Of a stretch of 53,361 nt of DNA, positions 6,776 through 16,053 are shown piece by piece. Position 1 is the stretch's first letter. The number at the start of each line of letters is the position of its first letter. Position numbers and translations under genes: made by a program. Source of the stretch: Candidatus Nanopelagicales bacterium (GTDB taxonomy: Bacteria > Actinomycetota > Actinomycetes > S36-B12); assembly GCA_018609125.1 (NCBI GenBank), contig JABAYF010000025.1:61486-114846 (forward strand), written 5' to 3'. The notes beneath the pieces are model-generated. The model made no database searches. It was not told where the DNA came from and saw nothing but the letters and a program-made list of their open reading frames with translations.

Positions 6776-9756
6776 ATCAGAGTCGAGCGCTTTCGCTGTC
6801 TGCGCGGCTCGCTCGGGCGGGCAGTCAAAACTCGGCTATCCACGCACCTATCGTGGCCGGCTGGGACTTAACGCGAGATGACACTGAACGCCTGCTCAGT
6901 GTCATCGCCTCGGCAGCAGACCCGGACTGGGCCCTGGATGCATTGGCTGAACTCTCAGTCGATGATCGAGAAGCGCTTTTCTTCAGCCCCGATTCTCTCT
7001 TTAGATTTGTCACACTCGCGGGAGCTTCGAAGCCTCTGGGCATTCATTTGGTCCGGCATCCGGAACAGATCCGCGCACTCGCCGCAGTTACCGCTGAACC
7101 GCAGACCTCGGTTGAGTACCGCCAGGTTCTGCTCGCCGCGGTTGGGGCTGATCCGAAGGCTGAAGCACCTACGGCAACCGATTCTTCAGATGCCACCCTA
7201 AACGCTTTGCGCGTCGCCTATCGCGGTGCTCTCGCCTGTATCGCCGTGCGTGACCTGGTGCACGCTGTCGTGGTTGATCAGACCGCGGCCGAACTCGCCG
7301 ATCTGACGGATGCAGCGCTAGAGGCTGGCCTTGCCATTGCCCGTTGCGATGTTTCCCCCGACGCAACTCCATGCCGGTTCGCAGTCATCGCAATGGGCAA
7401 GTGTGGCGGCCGAGAACTGAACTATATCAGCGATGTCGACGTCGTGTTCGTTGCGGAGTCAGCGGCAATTGATGAAAGTAGTGAAGAAGAAACTGATGCG
7501 CTCCGAACGGCGACGCAATTAGCCATCGGGTTGATTAGAGCCTGCAGCACACAGACCTCGGAAGGCTCGCTGTGGGACGTCGATGCCGCGCTACGGCCGG
7601 AAGGCAAGGCTGGTGCGCTCGTGCGCACAGTGGCGTCACACCGTGGCTACTACCTGCGCTGGGCATCCACGTGGGAGTTTCAGGCACTCCTCAAGGCTCG
7701 CTTCGCGGCGGGGGAGAAAGCCCTGGGTGATGAATACGTGGACACCATGAGTGAGTTTGTTTGGGCAGCGGCGGACCGAGACGGTTTCGTCGCGGATGTA
7801 CAGGGCATGCGCCGACGTGTGGAAGACAATATTCCAGCACATGAAGCAGACCGTGAGATAAAACTTGGACGCGGTGGTCTGCGAGATGTGGAATTCAGCG
7901 TTCAACTCCTGCAGTTAGTGCACGGACGCACTGACATGATGCTGCGCTCACCCACGACGTTGAGTGCGTTGGAAGCCCTGGCAGTGTGGGGATACGTTGG
8001 ACGCGAAGACGGTGCGGTTTTAGCCGAGGCCTACCGCTTCTTGCGAACGCTTGAACATCGTATCCAACTGCAGCACCTGCGTCGCACTCATGTCATGCCC
8101 GAGGAAAAAACAGACCTTCGCCGGTTGGGCCGTTCGATGGGCTTGCGGCAAGACCCGATTGAACAGTTGACGCGGGCTTGGAAGCAGCACACGCGGGAAG
8201 TACGACGGATTCATGAGAAACTGTTTTACCGGCCGCTACTCCAGGCGGTCGCTCGGCTTAATGCACCTGATGCGCGACTAAGCGTGGCCGCTGCTGAACA
8301 GAGACTTTCCGCGCTTGGCTATATCGACTCGCAAGGAGCATTGCGTCACCTCGAGGCGCTCACCTCCGGAGTTTCTCGCCGCGCGGCGATACAGCGGACA
8401 CTCCTGCCGGTGCTGCTTGACTGGTTCGCACGCGGTCCGGATCCAGATGCAGCGCTTCTGGGTTTTCGTCGACTCAGTGAAGATTTGGGATCAACTCCAT
8501 GGTACCTGCGGCTATTGCGCGATGAATCCGTTGCAGCCGAACGAATGTCGGAGTTAATGTCTAGTTCACGCTACGCGACAGATCTTCTCTTGCGTTCACC
8601 AGATGCGTTGCCCATGCTCGCTGAAGACAGTGGTCTCCTTCCTCGACGTCGCGAACAGTTGATGACTGAAATGCTGGCGTCCACCGCGCGGCAGATATCG
8701 GCATCAGACGCCGTCGCTTTTATTCGCGCGGTGCGCAGACGCGAGCTCTTCCGGTTGTCCGCCGGCAATATTTTGGGACTCACGAGCACCGTTCCGGCCA
8801 TGCAGGGACTCACCGCTGTGACCGAGGCGGCGTTGGCAGCGGCGCTGGACGCATCAATGCGGACCGTGGCGTCCGAAAGAGGTGAGCCTTTTCCCACGCG
8901 CGTAGCGATCATTGCACTGGGTCGTTTCGGCGGAGCTGAGCTTGGTTTCGGTTCTGATGCTGATGTGTTGTTCGTGCATGACCCTCTCCCGGGGGTGGCG
9001 GAGTCTGCGGCAACCGCCGCCGCACTTGCCGCGATCAACGAAATGCGTCGTTTGCTCTCGTTACCATCACCGGATCCGGAGTTGATTATTGATGCGGATC
9101 TGCGACCGGAAGGCCGCCAGGGCCCACTCGTGCGAACGCTAGCCTCCTATGCGGCCTACTACGCCCGATGGTCGGCACCTTGGGAAGCCCAGGCGCTACT
9201 TCGAGCACGTGCGGTGGCTGGCGATGAAGCGCTGGGGCATGCTTTTACGCATTTGATTGATCCGCTGCGCTGGCCGGCAGCGGGTATCGGAGACGACGCT
9301 TTGATGCAGATGCGCAGGCTCAAGGCCCGGATGGAATCTGAACGCCTACCACGAGGTGCTGATCCGACCCTGCACACGAAGTTGGGTCGCGGAGGATTGT
9401 CAGATGTGGAGTGGGTCGCGCAACTGATCCAATTACGCCACGCGGCGCATAACGCGTCCCTACGCACGACATCGACCCTTCGGGTACTCGAAGGGTCCGT
9501 GGCGGCTGATCTGATGGATGCGTCCGATGCAGATGTACTGACCGATGCATGGTTACTGGCCACGCGGGTGCGCAATGCCATTGTTTTAGCATCGGGCAAG
9601 GTCAGCGATGTTGTCCCGGCCGGCCCGCCAGATTTGGTTGGGGTGAGGCATCTGCTTGGTTACCGACCAGGCCAGGGTGGAGTTTTCCTGGAGGACTATC
9701 GCCGCATCACCCGACGGGCGCGTCAGGTGATGGAACGGCTGTTTTACGAGCAGTAA
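6772..9756 (+). CDS. glnE: bifunctional glutamine synthetase adenylyltransferase/deadenylase
   Basis: Adenylylates and deadenylylates glutamine synthetase according to nitrogen status. The protein has 994 residues and two nucleotidyltransferase domains: an N-terminal one with AMGKCGGRELNYISDVDVVF near 207 and a C-terminal one with ALGRFGGAELGFGSDADVLF near 713. Both keep the paired Asp signature, and each is followed by a helical domain with KLGRGGLRDVEF/KLGRGGLSDVEW. The GTG start overlaps the glnA2 stop by 4 nt (GTGA), indicating translational coupling. Its substrate is expected to be GlnA1 (10168-11592), which keeps the target Tyr, rather than its operon partner. Confidence 0.95.
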   Translation: MNQSRALSLSARLARAGSQNSAIHAPIVAGWDLTRDDTERLLSVIASAADPDWALDALAELSVDDREALFFSPDSLFRFVTLAGASKPLGIHLVRHPEQIRALAAVTAEPQTSVEYRQVLLAAVGADPKAEAPTATDSSDATLNALRVAYRGALACIAVRDLVHAVVVDQTAAELADLTDAALEAGLAIARCDVSPDATPCRFAVIAMGKCGGRELNYISDVDVVFVAESAAIDESSEEETDALRTATQLAIGLIRACSTQTSEGSLWDVDAALRPEGKAGALVRTVASHRGYYLRWASTWEFQALLKARFAAGEKALGDEYVDTMSEFVWAAADRDGFVADVQGMRRRVEDNIPAHEADREIKLGRGGLRDVEFSVQLLQLVHGRTDMMLRSPTTLSALEALAVWGYVGREDGAVLAEAYRFLRTLEHRIQLQHLRRTHVMPEEKTDLRRLGRSMGLRQDPIEQLTRAWKQHTREVRRIHEKLFYRPLLQAVARLNAPDARLSVAAAEQRLSALGYIDSQGALRHLEALTSGVSRRAAIQRTLLPVLLDWFARGPDPDAALLGFRRLSEDLGSTPWYLRLLRDESVAAERMSELMSSSRYATDLLLRSPDALPMLAEDSGLLPRRREQLMTEMLASTARQISASDAVAFIRAVRRRELFRLSAGNILGLTSTVPAMQGLTAVTEAALAAALDASMRTVASERGEPFPTRVAIIALGRFGGAELGFGSDADVLFVHDPLPGVAESAATAAALAAINEMRRLLSLPSPDPELIIDADLRPEGRQGPLVRTLASYAAYYARWSAPWEAQALLRARAVAGDEALGHAFTHLIDPLRWPAAGIGDDALMQMRRLKARMESERLPRGADPTLHTKLGRGGLSDVEWVAQLIQLRHAAHNASLRTTSTLRVLEGSVAADLMDASDADVLTDAWLLATRVRNAIVLASGKVSDVVPAGPPDLVGVRHLLGYRPGQGGVFLEDYRRITRRARQVMERLFYEQ

Positions 9757-9769
9757 CCGACCTTCGCCC

Positions 9770-9775
9770 TACACT
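9770..9775 (+). promoter_or_regulatory. candidate -10 element for the leaderless membrane protein gene
   Basis: TACACT followed by 6 nt and the ATG at 9782. The TANNNT-N6-8-start layout recurs at several genes in this window and fits leaderless actinobacterial transcripts. Confidence 0.4.
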
Positions 9776-9781
9776 GCGCTC

Positions 9782-10069
9782 ATGACTCTCTGGGCAGTTG
9801 TTATCGGGTGGGTGGGTTCCGGTCTGATCCTGCTGGCCTATGCGTTGGTCGCAACCCGACGTTTTTCGTCGCACAGCGTTGCTTTTCATGTGGTGACACT
9901 GCTGGGTAGCCTTGGCTTGACGGTGTATGCCGTTACCATTTCGGCCTGGCCCAACGTCGCACTGAACGGTGTCATGGGGGTGGTCGCCATGGTGGGCACC
10001 TTCATGGCGATTCGAGTCGTCCGGCACCTTAAGGCAGAAGCCGACCGAATCACGCAGACTTCAGGCTGA
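9782..10069 (+). CDS. small three-helix membrane protein (CBU_0592-like family)
   Basis: A 95-residue protein with three predicted membrane helices (about 5-23, 34-52, 56-77) and a short charged C-terminal tail. The pattern (GWVGSGLILLAYAL, then a Gly/Leu helix ending in a conserved WP-N segment) resembles the CBU_0592-type family of unknown function, assigned from memory. It lies between glnE and glnA1 with a probable leaderless promoter. Location alone does not show a role in nitrogen control. Confidence 0.65.
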   Translation: MTLWAVVIGWVGSGLILLAYALVATRRFSSHSVAFHVVTLLGSLGLTVYAVTISAWPNVALNGVMGVVAMVGTFMAIRVVRHLKAEADRITQTSG

Positions 10070-10078
10070 AACGCAAGA

Positions 10079-10112
10079 TGGGGGTGAGCCACCCGAAGAT
10101 GACCCACCCCCA
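10079..10112. terminator. hairpin between convergent genes
   Basis: TGGGGGTG (10079-10086) pairs perfectly with CACCCCCA (10105-10112) around an 18-nt loop that can itself rearrange into a small GGGTG/CACCC hairpin. It lies just downstream of the plus-strand membrane protein gene and before the minus-strand glnA1 stop, so it could serve both strands. No T-run follows. Confidence 0.45.
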
Positions 10113-10167
10113 CCTAACCCGGTCCGCGAGGCGATGCGAACCGAGAAACGGGTAGTTGTGCGCTGGA

Positions 10168-11592
10168 TCAGATGTCGTAGTACATCTCAAACTCGTGCGG
10201 GTGCGGGCGCAACCGGATGGGGTCAACCTCGTTGACTCGCTTCCAATCCACCCAGGTTTCAATCAGGTCGGAGGGGAACACATTTCCGGCCTGGAGGTAG
10301 TCGTTATCGGCTTCCAGGGCTGCCAGCGCTGCCGGTAGCGAGTCAGGTACCTGGGCGATGTTGGCCAGTTCCTCAGGGGGTAACTCGTACAGATCCTTGT
10401 CCACTGGATTGGGCGGCTCGATCTTGTTCTTGATGCCGTCGATTCCGGCCATGAGCATGGCCGAGAAAGCCAAATACGGGTTGGAGGAGGGATCGGGAAC
10501 CCGGAATTCGACTCGCTTCGCCTTGGGCGAAGTGCCGGTAACCGGAATGCGAATGCAGGCAGAGCGGTTGCGTGCGGAGTAAACAAGATTGACCGGTGCT
10601 TCGTAGCCGGGTACGAGTCGGTGGTAGGAGTTCATGGTGGGGTTGGTGAATGCCAGCAGCGACGGGGCATGTGCCAGCAGACCGCCGATGTACCAGCGGG
10701 CCATGTCCGACAGTCCGCCGTAGCCCGTTTCGTCATAGAACAGGGGCTCCCCGCCCTTCCACAGTGACTGGTGGCAGTGCATGCCTGAACCGTTGTCACC
10801 GAAGATCGGCTTAGGCATGAACGTCACGGTTTTCCCGTTGGCCCACGCTACGTTCTTGACCACGTACTTAAACATCATGAGTTCGTCAGCTGCCAGCCGC
10901 AAACTGTTGAACCGGTAGTTGATTTCACTCTGACCAGCGGTGCCCACCTCGTGGTGAGCGCGCTCCACAGACAGGCCTACCTGTTCCAGTGCGACGACCA
11001 TCTCATCTCGCAGGTCGGCGTAGTGGTCGACCGGCGGCACCGGGAAGTAGCCGCCCTTGAATCGGGTCTTGTAGCCGAGGTTGCCGCCCTCTTCAACGCG
11101 GCCGGTGTTCCAGGCTGCCTCAATTGAGTCGATGTAGTAGTAGCCGGCATTTGCCTTGGTCTCGAATCGGACGTCATCGAAAATATAAAATTCAGCCTCC
11201 GCCCCGAAGAAAACGGTGTCAGCGATGCCGGTGGAAGACAGGTAGGCCTCAGCCTTGGCGGCGATATTGCGTGGGTCCCGACCGTACGGCTCATCGGTGA
11301 ACGGGTCTCGAATGGAATGGTTGATCACCAGCGTCTTTTCGATGCGGAATGGATCCAGGAACGCGGTGGTGGGGTCTGGGATGAGCTTCATATCCGATTC
11401 GTGAATCGCCTGGAAACCTCGGATGGAGGAGCCATCAAACATGAGCCCGTCGGTGAATGCGGCGTCAGCAAAGGCAGCGGCGGGCATCGTAAAGTGCTGC
11501 ATCACTCCGGGAAGATCAACAAATCGCACATCAATGAATCGCACATCTTCGTTGCGGATGTAAGCCAAGACTTCATCGGCACTTGTAAACAT
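10168..11592 (-). CDS. glnA: glutamine synthetase type I, adenylylation-regulated (GSI-beta)
   Basis: Main ammonium-assimilating enzyme: glutamate + NH3 + ATP to glutamine. The 474-residue protein has [60 protein letters not shown] and the NRSACIRIP strand. The adenylylation site [10 protein letters not shown] is intact with target Tyr402, matching the nearby glnE. The start is the ATG at 11592, with GGAGGA 6-7 nt upstream; a further in-frame ATG at 11604 overlaps that Shine-Dalgarno and is less likely. A GlnR-type operator lies about 110-145 bp upstream, which suggests induction under nitrogen limitation. Confidence 0.97.
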   Translation of the reverse strand: MFTSADEVLAYIRNEDVRFIDVRFVDLPGVMQHFTMPAAAFADAAFTDGLMFDGSSIRGFQAIHESDMKLIPDPTTAFLDPFRIEKTLVINHSIRDPFTDEPYGRDPRNIAAKAEAYLSSTGIADTVFFGAEAEFYIFDDVRFETKANAGYYYIDSIEAAWNTGRVEEGGNLGYKTRFKGGYFPVPPVDHYADLRDEMVVALEQVGLSVERAHHEVGTAGQSEINYRFNSLRLAADELMMFKYVVKNVAWANGKTVTFMPKPIFGDNGSGMHCHQSLWKGGEPLFYDETGYGGLSDMARWYIGGLLAHAPSLLAFTNPTMNSYHRLVPGYEAPVNLVYSARNRSACIRIPVTGTSPKAKRVEFRVPDPSSNPYLAFSAMLMAGIDGIKNKIEPPNPVDKDLYELPPEELANIAQVPDSLPAALAALEADNDYLQAGNVFPSDLIETWVDWKRVNEVDPIRLRPHPHEFEMYYDI

Positions 11593-11700
11593 TTCTTCCT
11601 CCATGAACTCACCGACCGTGGTGAGATGTTCGCCTCTTCAGCACCCGGGAGTGCTGTGGCAGGGTGGTTACCCTGATGTAGACGACCTTAGGCCTGCCCG

Positions 11701-11738
11701 ATTTCGCGGGGATGTACCCATTGTTTCGCCTGTGTTAC
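11701..11738 (-). promoter_or_regulatory. GlnR-type operator (two a/b half-site pairs)
   Basis: On the minus strand, toward glnA1, four pentamers lie exactly 11 bp apart: GTAAC, GAAAC, TACAT and GAAAT, each separated by 6 nt. This matches the known actinobacterial GlnR layout of gTnAC-n6-GAAAC repeated; the third box is degenerate. The site lies between glnA1 and the divergent RDD gene. No glnR gene is in the window, so the regulator is inferred. Confidence 0.6.
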
Positions 11739-11789
11739 GCGACACAGGCGGTAGGGGTGATCTACGTCACTCGCGCTAGCGTGGAGTAT

Positions 11790-12206
11790 GTGAAATCTGC
11801 AGCGCACCCGCCTCGTCCCGTACCCGTCGAACCAGCCGGGATCGGGCGGAGACTCGCGGCCCTGATTTTGGACTGGGTCGCCAGCCTCCTCCTTGTGCGT
11901 CTGATCTTCTCCGGGTTGGAATTTCCAGGAAACGAGTCTGCCGCAGCGACTTTGGGCGTGTTCTTCGTTGAGGTGACGGCCTTCACCTGGCTGATGGGCT
12001 CATCCTTTGGGCAGCGCATCACGGGTGTCGCTGTGGTGTCGGATAGAGGAGGCCGCATGTCCCTGTGGCGCATCATGGTGCGCACGGCGCTGCTCTGCCT
12101 GGTTATCCCCGCGGTGGTGTTTGATTCCCGGGGGCGCGGCCTGCATGACAAAGCGGCAGATTCGATTGCGGTCCTGCGCTCATCGGTCGTTGAACCCAAA
12201 CCCTGA
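11790..12206 (+). CDS. RDD family membrane protein
   Basis: A 138-residue protein with three hydrophobic segments (about 24-44, 50-72, 97-112). It has the family features GIGRRLAALILDW (the Arg and first Asp), FGQRITGV in the second loop and RGLHDKAADSIAV at the C-terminus. Function is unknown; some RDD proteins have been linked to Na+/H+ antiport. The GTG at 11790 is selected because GGAG precedes it by 5 nt; an in-frame ATG at 11712 would place coding sequence over the GlnR site. The glnA1-RDD-DUF4191 neighbourhood is conserved in mycobacteria. Confidence 0.85.
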   Translation: MKSAAHPPRPVPVEPAGIGRRLAALILDWVASLLLVRLIFSGLEFPGNESAAATLGVFFVEVTAFTWLMGSSFGQRITGVAVVSDRGGRMSLWRIMVRTALLCLVIPAVVFDSRGRGLHDKAADSIAVLRSSVVEPKP

Positions 12207-12212
12207 CAGGTG

Positions 12213-12917
12213 CTACCCACGCATGGATTTGGGAATCTTGGTGCTTTTGGGCATCGGCCCTTTAGGAATAGGCAACGGATTATCGCGGGCGGATAAGGCC
12301 TCGAGCCGACGGCGCAAGTCAAGGATTTGGCTGCCTTTGAGTCCACCGGGTAGGCGAGTGAGTGTCGACTGCAGTTTGGCAATGTTCACCTGATCGGGCT
12401 CAGTACCGACCTGGATTTCAAAAATGGGGGTTTCTGGGAGCCAACGGGCGGTCTTTTTGCGTTCATTGGCCAGCAGATGGGTAATCCGAGAAGAGGGCCC
12501 CTCGCCTACGAGGACAACCCCGCACTTGCCGATTACCCGCGACACGATGTCGGAGTTTTTCGACACTGAAACGGCCGGAGTGACCCACCATTTGCCACGC
12601 ATATTTTCAACGACGGCTGCGGCGGCGCCGGGTTGGCCTTCGATGCCGCGGTAGGCAGCGTTCATGGCACGACGACTAAACCAGAAGGTGGCGGCGAGCA
12701 AACCCAAGGGAAGACCGAGCAGGACCCCGGTGGGCCAGTTCAGCAATAAACCCACGGGGGTGGCCACGACAGCGGTGGTGAGGATGAACAGGCCGAGCAT
12801 CTCAAAGCCCACCCATCGGTGGTGCTTACGGGTCATGCGGTAGTTCTCGCGCAATGAGCCAAGCCCCGACCTGAAACGTGCGAGTCTCTTGGTTTTTACA
12901 GGAGTGGCATCCGACAT
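12213..12917 (-). CDS. DUF4191 family membrane protein
   Basis: A 234-residue actinobacterial protein of unknown function. A basic N-terminus is followed by two membrane helices (about 37-57 and 60-80), then a cytoplasmic domain with SRRAMNAAYRGIEGQPGAA, KWWVTPAVSVSKNSDIVSR and the conserved GVVLVGEGPSSR segment. It is found beside lipA in mycobacteria (Rv2219), as here. The ATG at 12917 is 7 nt after a TAGGGT hexamer with no Shine-Dalgarno, so the transcript is probably leaderless. It is convergent with the RDD gene, 6 bp apart. Confidence 0.88.
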   Translation of the reverse strand: MSDATPVKTKRLARFRSGLGSLRENYRMTRKHHRWVGFEMLGLFILTTAVVATPVGLLLNWPTGVLLGLPLGLLAATFWFSRRAMNAAYRGIEGQPGAAAAVVENMRGKWWVTPAVSVSKNSDIVSRVIGKCGVVLVGEGPSSRITHLLANERKKTARWLPETPIFEIQVGTEPDQVNIAKLQSTLTRLPGGLKGSQILDLRRRLEALSARDNPLPIPKGPMPKSTKIPKSMRG

Positions 12918-12924
12918 GGGGTCT

Positions 12925-12930
12925 ACCCTA
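12925..12930 (-). promoter_or_regulatory. candidate -10 of DUF4191 overlapping the MOSC stop codon
   Basis: TAGGGT on the minus strand, 7 nt before the DUF4191 ATG. Its first three bases are the TAG stop of the upstream MOSC gene (12928-12930). Confidence 0.5.
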
Positions 12931-13467
12931 CGGCGCGATGGCTGTCACGGTGTCACCTGGCCGAATCACACCCGGATGCTCCACCCAGCCGGTGATTCCG
13001 CGCAGATCGGTGGCAGCCGATACGAACCTGTTGTGATCGCTGCCGTAGACATCCCCCACCAGGCGCCCGGCAATGGTGCACGGGTGATTCTCGCCTCCGG
13101 TCATCACGACAGCGCCGCTGGAAAAAACAAGACGCGTCATGGGCGCGAGGTCGGTGAGATGGTCAAATCCTCGGGTTGCGATGTTGTCGGCGATAACGCC
13201 TGGAGCGATTTCATCGATGCCGAGGCTCACCGCGATCTGCCGCAGTTCAGCCACATCCACCAGGGAGATCTGCCGATGATTTCTGATCTCGGTGCCGCGA
13301 GGGAAAACCGGGCGCTGTCTGGAATCGGAGTTCATCACTAGTCCGTGGTGGCGATCTCCGATCACGCCACCCCAATCTAGGGTGATGTCGTCAACGTGCA
13401 GCGGGGTTTCGTTCTGGGCCGGCCACACATGTACGGCGACGACCTCGCCCTGGCCCACGTTGTTCAT
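12928..13467 (-). CDS. MOSC domain protein
   Basis: A 179-residue stand-alone MOSC (molybdenum cofactor sulfurase C-terminal) protein. It shows LDWGGVIGDRHHG, FPRGTEIRNHRQISLVD and the conserved Cys in the GGENHPCTIAGR region, which in related proteins carries sulfur or binds Mo cofactor. Such proteins are thought to take part in Mo-enzyme sulfur chemistry or molybdopterin-dependent reductions, but the partner is not visible here. It sits between lipA and DUF4191 on the same strand, 34 bp after lipA. The start at 13467 lacks a strong Shine-Dalgarno. Confidence 0.85.
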   Translation of the reverse strand: MNNVGQGEVVAVHVWPAQNETPLHVDDITLDWGGVIGDRHHGLVMNSDSRQRPVFPRGTEIRNHRQISLVDVAELRQIAVSLGIDEIAPGVIADNIATRGFDHLTDLAPMTRLVFSSGAVVMTGGENHPCTIAGRLVGDVYGSDHNRFVSAATDLRGITGWVEHPGVIRPGDTVTAIAP

Positions 13468-13501
13468 GGCTGCTGATTTCCCGTGGCCATCGGTGTAGCC
13501 A

Positions 13502-14476
13502 TCAGTGAGCGGCGCGGGCGGCCATGGCCTGGGTGTACAAACGCCCGGCTCGGTAACTCGACCGAACGAGGGGTCCGCTCATCACGCCGGCGAAGCCAAT
13601 TTCGCCAGCTCGTTCCTGCCAGGTGAGAAAGTCTTCTGGCACCACCCACCGTTCCACCGGATGGTGGCGAGGTGATGGGCGCAGATACTGCGTGATCGTG
13701 ATGAGTTCGCAGCCGGCGGCATGCAGATCAACAAGGGCGGTGTCTATCTCGTCGTCGGTTTCACCGAGCCCGAGGATGAGATTGCTTTTGGTCACCAGCC
13801 CGGCCGAACGTGATTGGGTGATCACGTCAAGGCTGCGCTCGTAAGTGAACGCCGGGCGAATTTGCTTGAAGATGCGAGGAACCGTCTCGACATTGTGGGC
13901 GAGCACGCTGGGTTCGGTGGAGAAGACCTCGCCGAGGAGGTCGGGATTCCCGGAAAAATCTGGGATCAGTAGTTCAACTCCGCAGCCGGGATTGAACTGC
14001 TTAATGAGCCGCACGGTTTCGGCATAAAGCCAGGCCCCCTCGTCGGGCAGGTCATCGCGTGCCACTCCGGTGACCGTGGCGTAGCGCAACTGCATGGTGC
14101 GCACCGACTCGGCCACACGGCGCGGTTCGTCGGTATCCAGCGGTGCGGGTTTTCCGGTGTCTATCTGGCAGAAGTCACAGCGTCGGGTGCATTGTTCGCC
14201 ACCGATCAAAAAGGTCGCTTCTCGATCTTCCCAGCATTCGAAAATATTGGGGCAGCCAGCCTCCTGGCAGACCGTGTGAAGTCCTTCGGCGGCAACGAGT
14301 TCACGAACGGCCGTGTACTCCGGCCCGGTGCGCATGCGCGTCTTGATCCAGGCCGGTTTCCGTTCGATCGGTACGGCCGAATTGCGTGCTTCTATCCGGA
14401 GCAGTTTCCGACCTTCGGAATTTTTGCCGCCGTATGCGGGATCCAGGGGTGAGGTGTCCGTGGGAGCCGTGGTCAT
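13502..14476 (-). CDS. lipA: lipoyl synthase
   Basis: Radical-SAM enzyme that inserts two sulfurs into octanoyl-lipoyl domains. The 324-residue protein has the auxiliary cluster cysteines C70, C75, C81 ([12 protein letters not shown]), the radical-SAM triplet C96, C100, C103 (CTRRCDFC) and the C-terminal RSSYRAG motif that supplies a serine ligand. The ATG at 14476 follows TAGGGT by 7 nt and has no Shine-Dalgarno; a further upstream ATG at 14485 would overlap this element. It partners lipB directly upstream. Confidence 0.97.
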   Translation of the reverse strand: MTTAPTDTSPLDPAYGGKNSEGRKLLRIEARNSAVPIERKPAWIKTRMRTGPEYTAVRELVAAEGLHTVCQEAGCPNIFECWEDREATFLIGGEQCTRRCDFCQIDTGKPAPLDTDEPRRVAESVRTMQLRYATVTGVARDDLPDEGAWLYAETVRLIKQFNPGCGVELLIPDFSGNPDLLGEVFSTEPSVLAHNVETVPRIFKQIRPAFTYERSLDVITQSRSAGLVTKSNLILGLGETDDEIDTALVDLHAAGCELITITQYLRPSPRHHPVERWVVPEDFLTWQERAGEIGFAGVMSGPLVRSSYRAGRLYTQAMAARAAH

Positions 14477-14483
14477 ACGTGCC

Positions 14484-14489
14484 ACCCTA
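14484..14489 (-). promoter_or_regulatory. candidate -10 of lipA overlapping the lipB stop codon
   Basis: TAGGGT on the minus strand, 7 nt before the lipA ATG. The lipB stop codon TAG (14487-14489) forms its first half. Arrangement and spacing are identical to the DUF4191 promoter. Confidence 0.5.
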
Positions 14490-15128
14490 CGCCGAAGCGT
14501 CGAGACTGCCCAGGTGCATGTCCAGGGCGCGGCGAACCAGAGGAAGCACCTCAGCCACGGTCACCGTGCGTCGCAGTTCCAGGCTGAGGCTGGTTACTCC
14601 AGCGTCGGTGATGCCGCAGGGCACGAAGTTGTCGAACGCAGACATATCGCAGTCGCAGTTCAAGGCAAAGCCGTGCGTGGTGACTCCTTGAGCCACACGC
14701 ACCCCGATTGCGGCAATTTTTCGCTCGGGGCGCGTCGCGTCAGCGGCCACCCAGACGCCACTTCGGCCATCAACCTGGCACGTGTCCAAGCCCAGATCAG
14801 AGCACACCCGCATCAGCAGCCTTTCCAGACGGCGCACGTGATCGACGACGGCGAAGGGTTGGGGGAGGCGAACGATGGGGTAGCCGACGAGCTGGCCCGG
14901 TCCATGCCAGGTGATGCGTCCACCTCTATCCACATCGATGACGAGCGCACCATCGCGCGGGCGATCCTGGGGCTCTGTGCGGCGACCGGCAGTGAACACC
15001 TCAGCATGTTCAAGTAGGAGCACGGTGTCTTCGCGGGTGCCAGCAACCACCTCAGCGTGGATAGCCTTTTGCAGTTGGGTCGTTTCGCTGTAGGACTGCG
15101 GTGTTGGCCCGAGATGAACTACCTGCAT
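14487..15128 (-). CDS. lipB: octanoyl-(acyl-carrier-protein):protein octanoyltransferase
   Basis: Transfers octanoate from acyl carrier protein to lipoyl domains, the step before LipA. The 213-residue protein has the signature [18 protein letters not shown], the catalytic Lys137 in ERKIAAIGV and the acyl-accepting Cys171 in NFVPCGI. The ATG at 15128 is chosen by family start; TACCCT lies 8 nt upstream and there is no Shine-Dalgarno. Longer in-frame reading would enter the end of the TSUP gene. Confidence 0.96.
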   Translation of the reverse strand: MQVVHLGPTPQSYSETTQLQKAIHAEVVAGTREDTVLLLEHAEVFTAGRRTEPQDRPRDGALVIDVDRGGRITWHGPGQLVGYPIVRLPQPFAVVDHVRRLERLLMRVCSDLGLDTCQVDGRSGVWVAADATRPERKIAAIGVRVAQGVTTHGFALNCDCDMSAFDNFVPCGITDAGVTSLSLELRRTVTVAEVLPLVRRALDMHLGSLDASA

Positions 15129-15136
15129 GAAGACCC

Positions 15137-15142
15137 AGGGTA
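15137..15142 (-). promoter_or_regulatory. candidate -10 element for leaderless lipB
   Basis: TACCCT on the minus strand, 8 nt before the lipB ATG, the same hexamer and spacing as at nadE. It lies in the 25-bp gap after the TSUP gene, so lipB may be expressed both alone and by read-through. Confidence 0.35.
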
Positions 15143-15153
15143 TCGCGAGAAAT

Positions 15154-16047
15154 TCATTCGCGAATTTCTTGACGAGCAAGCCGTTGACGCACGATATAAA
15201 ACAGCACAACGGCGATTCCACCTATGGCAATTCCACCGGCCAGTTCGGCGGGTGCACCGAGTAGTCGCACCGCAATCGCAGCGAGAATCACCATCAGCAG
15301 CCATCGCAGCGCTAGCCCGTCGTAGCGACTCGACATGCGTGCACCGATCCATACGCCTGGAATTTGACCGACCAATAAGGATGCGGTCACTGCCCAATCC
15401 ACCCCGCCGATACCGGCATGAGCGATGGCACCGACCATGAGCATGGGCACCGCTTGGGTGAGGTCGGTACCCACCAAAACACTGGGGCGCAGTAGCGGAT
15501 AGAGCAGAAGCATTGTGGTGACGACAAGTGAGCCTGAACCTACGCTGGTGGTTCCCACCAAAATGCCGACGATAAGGCCGAGGAGCACGGTGGGCACAAT
15601 CTTGACCGGCGCCTCAATGCCTTCCAAGACGGCTGGACCACGCAGGCGTTCAGCGCGCGCGGATACCAGTGCGCGACCGAGCATGGCTACCAGAGCCAGA
15701 ATGAGAACGATTCCGATCCACACGCGCACGGTTTCTTCCACACCTTCGGTGTCTGCGACCTGAGAAAAGATTGCGGTGCCGATAAGAACGCCCGGAATCG
15801 AACCGGCCGATAGCCAGATGACAATGCCCCAGTGCACGGTGCGATGACGAATGTGGACGAAGGCACCGACAGGTTTCATGACCGCCGATGCGACGACATC
15901 TGAACTCACTGCAGCTGCGGCTGGCACGTTAAAGAACAGCACCAGCATGGGGGTCACCAGGGCAGCACCGCCCATGCCGGTGAGACCGACCATGACTCCA
16001 GCGAAGAGACCACCGGCGCTGAGCCCAGGGTCAAGCCATTCCCACAT
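15154..16047 (-). CDS. TSUP (TauE/SafE/YfcA) family membrane permease
   Basis: A 297-residue protein with about eight hydrophobic helices arranged as two repeats. Each repeat begins with the family's Gly-rich motif ([15 protein letters not shown] near 22 and [17 protein letters not shown] near 166). TSUP proteins carry small organic or sulfur-containing anions such as sulfoacetate, taurine or sulfite. It starts 6 nt after ureC on the same strand, so it is very likely co-transcribed with the agmatine deiminase-urease-like genes and may serve their substrate or product. The real substrate is unknown. Confidence 0.85.
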   Translation of the reverse strand: MWEWLDPGLSAGGLFAGVMVGLTGMGGAALVTPMLVLFFNVPAAAAVSSDVVASAVMKPVGAFVHIRHRTVHWGIVIWLSAGSIPGVLIGTAIFSQVADTEGVEETVRVWIGIVLILALVAMLGRALVSARAERLRGPAVLEGIEAPVKIVPTVLLGLIVGILVGTTSVGSGSLVVTTMLLLYPLLRPSVLVGTDLTQAVPMLMVGAIAHAGIGGVDWAVTASLLVGQIPGVWIGARMSSRYDGLALRWLLMVILAAIAVRLLGAPAELAGGIAIGGIAVVLFYIVRQRLARQEIRE

Positions 16048-16053
16048 CGCGAT

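Noticed and set aside
8571-9038. 155-codon open frame on the minus strand inside glnE
   Set aside because: Shadow of glnE in another frame; Ser/Ala/Arg-rich composition without any family motif.
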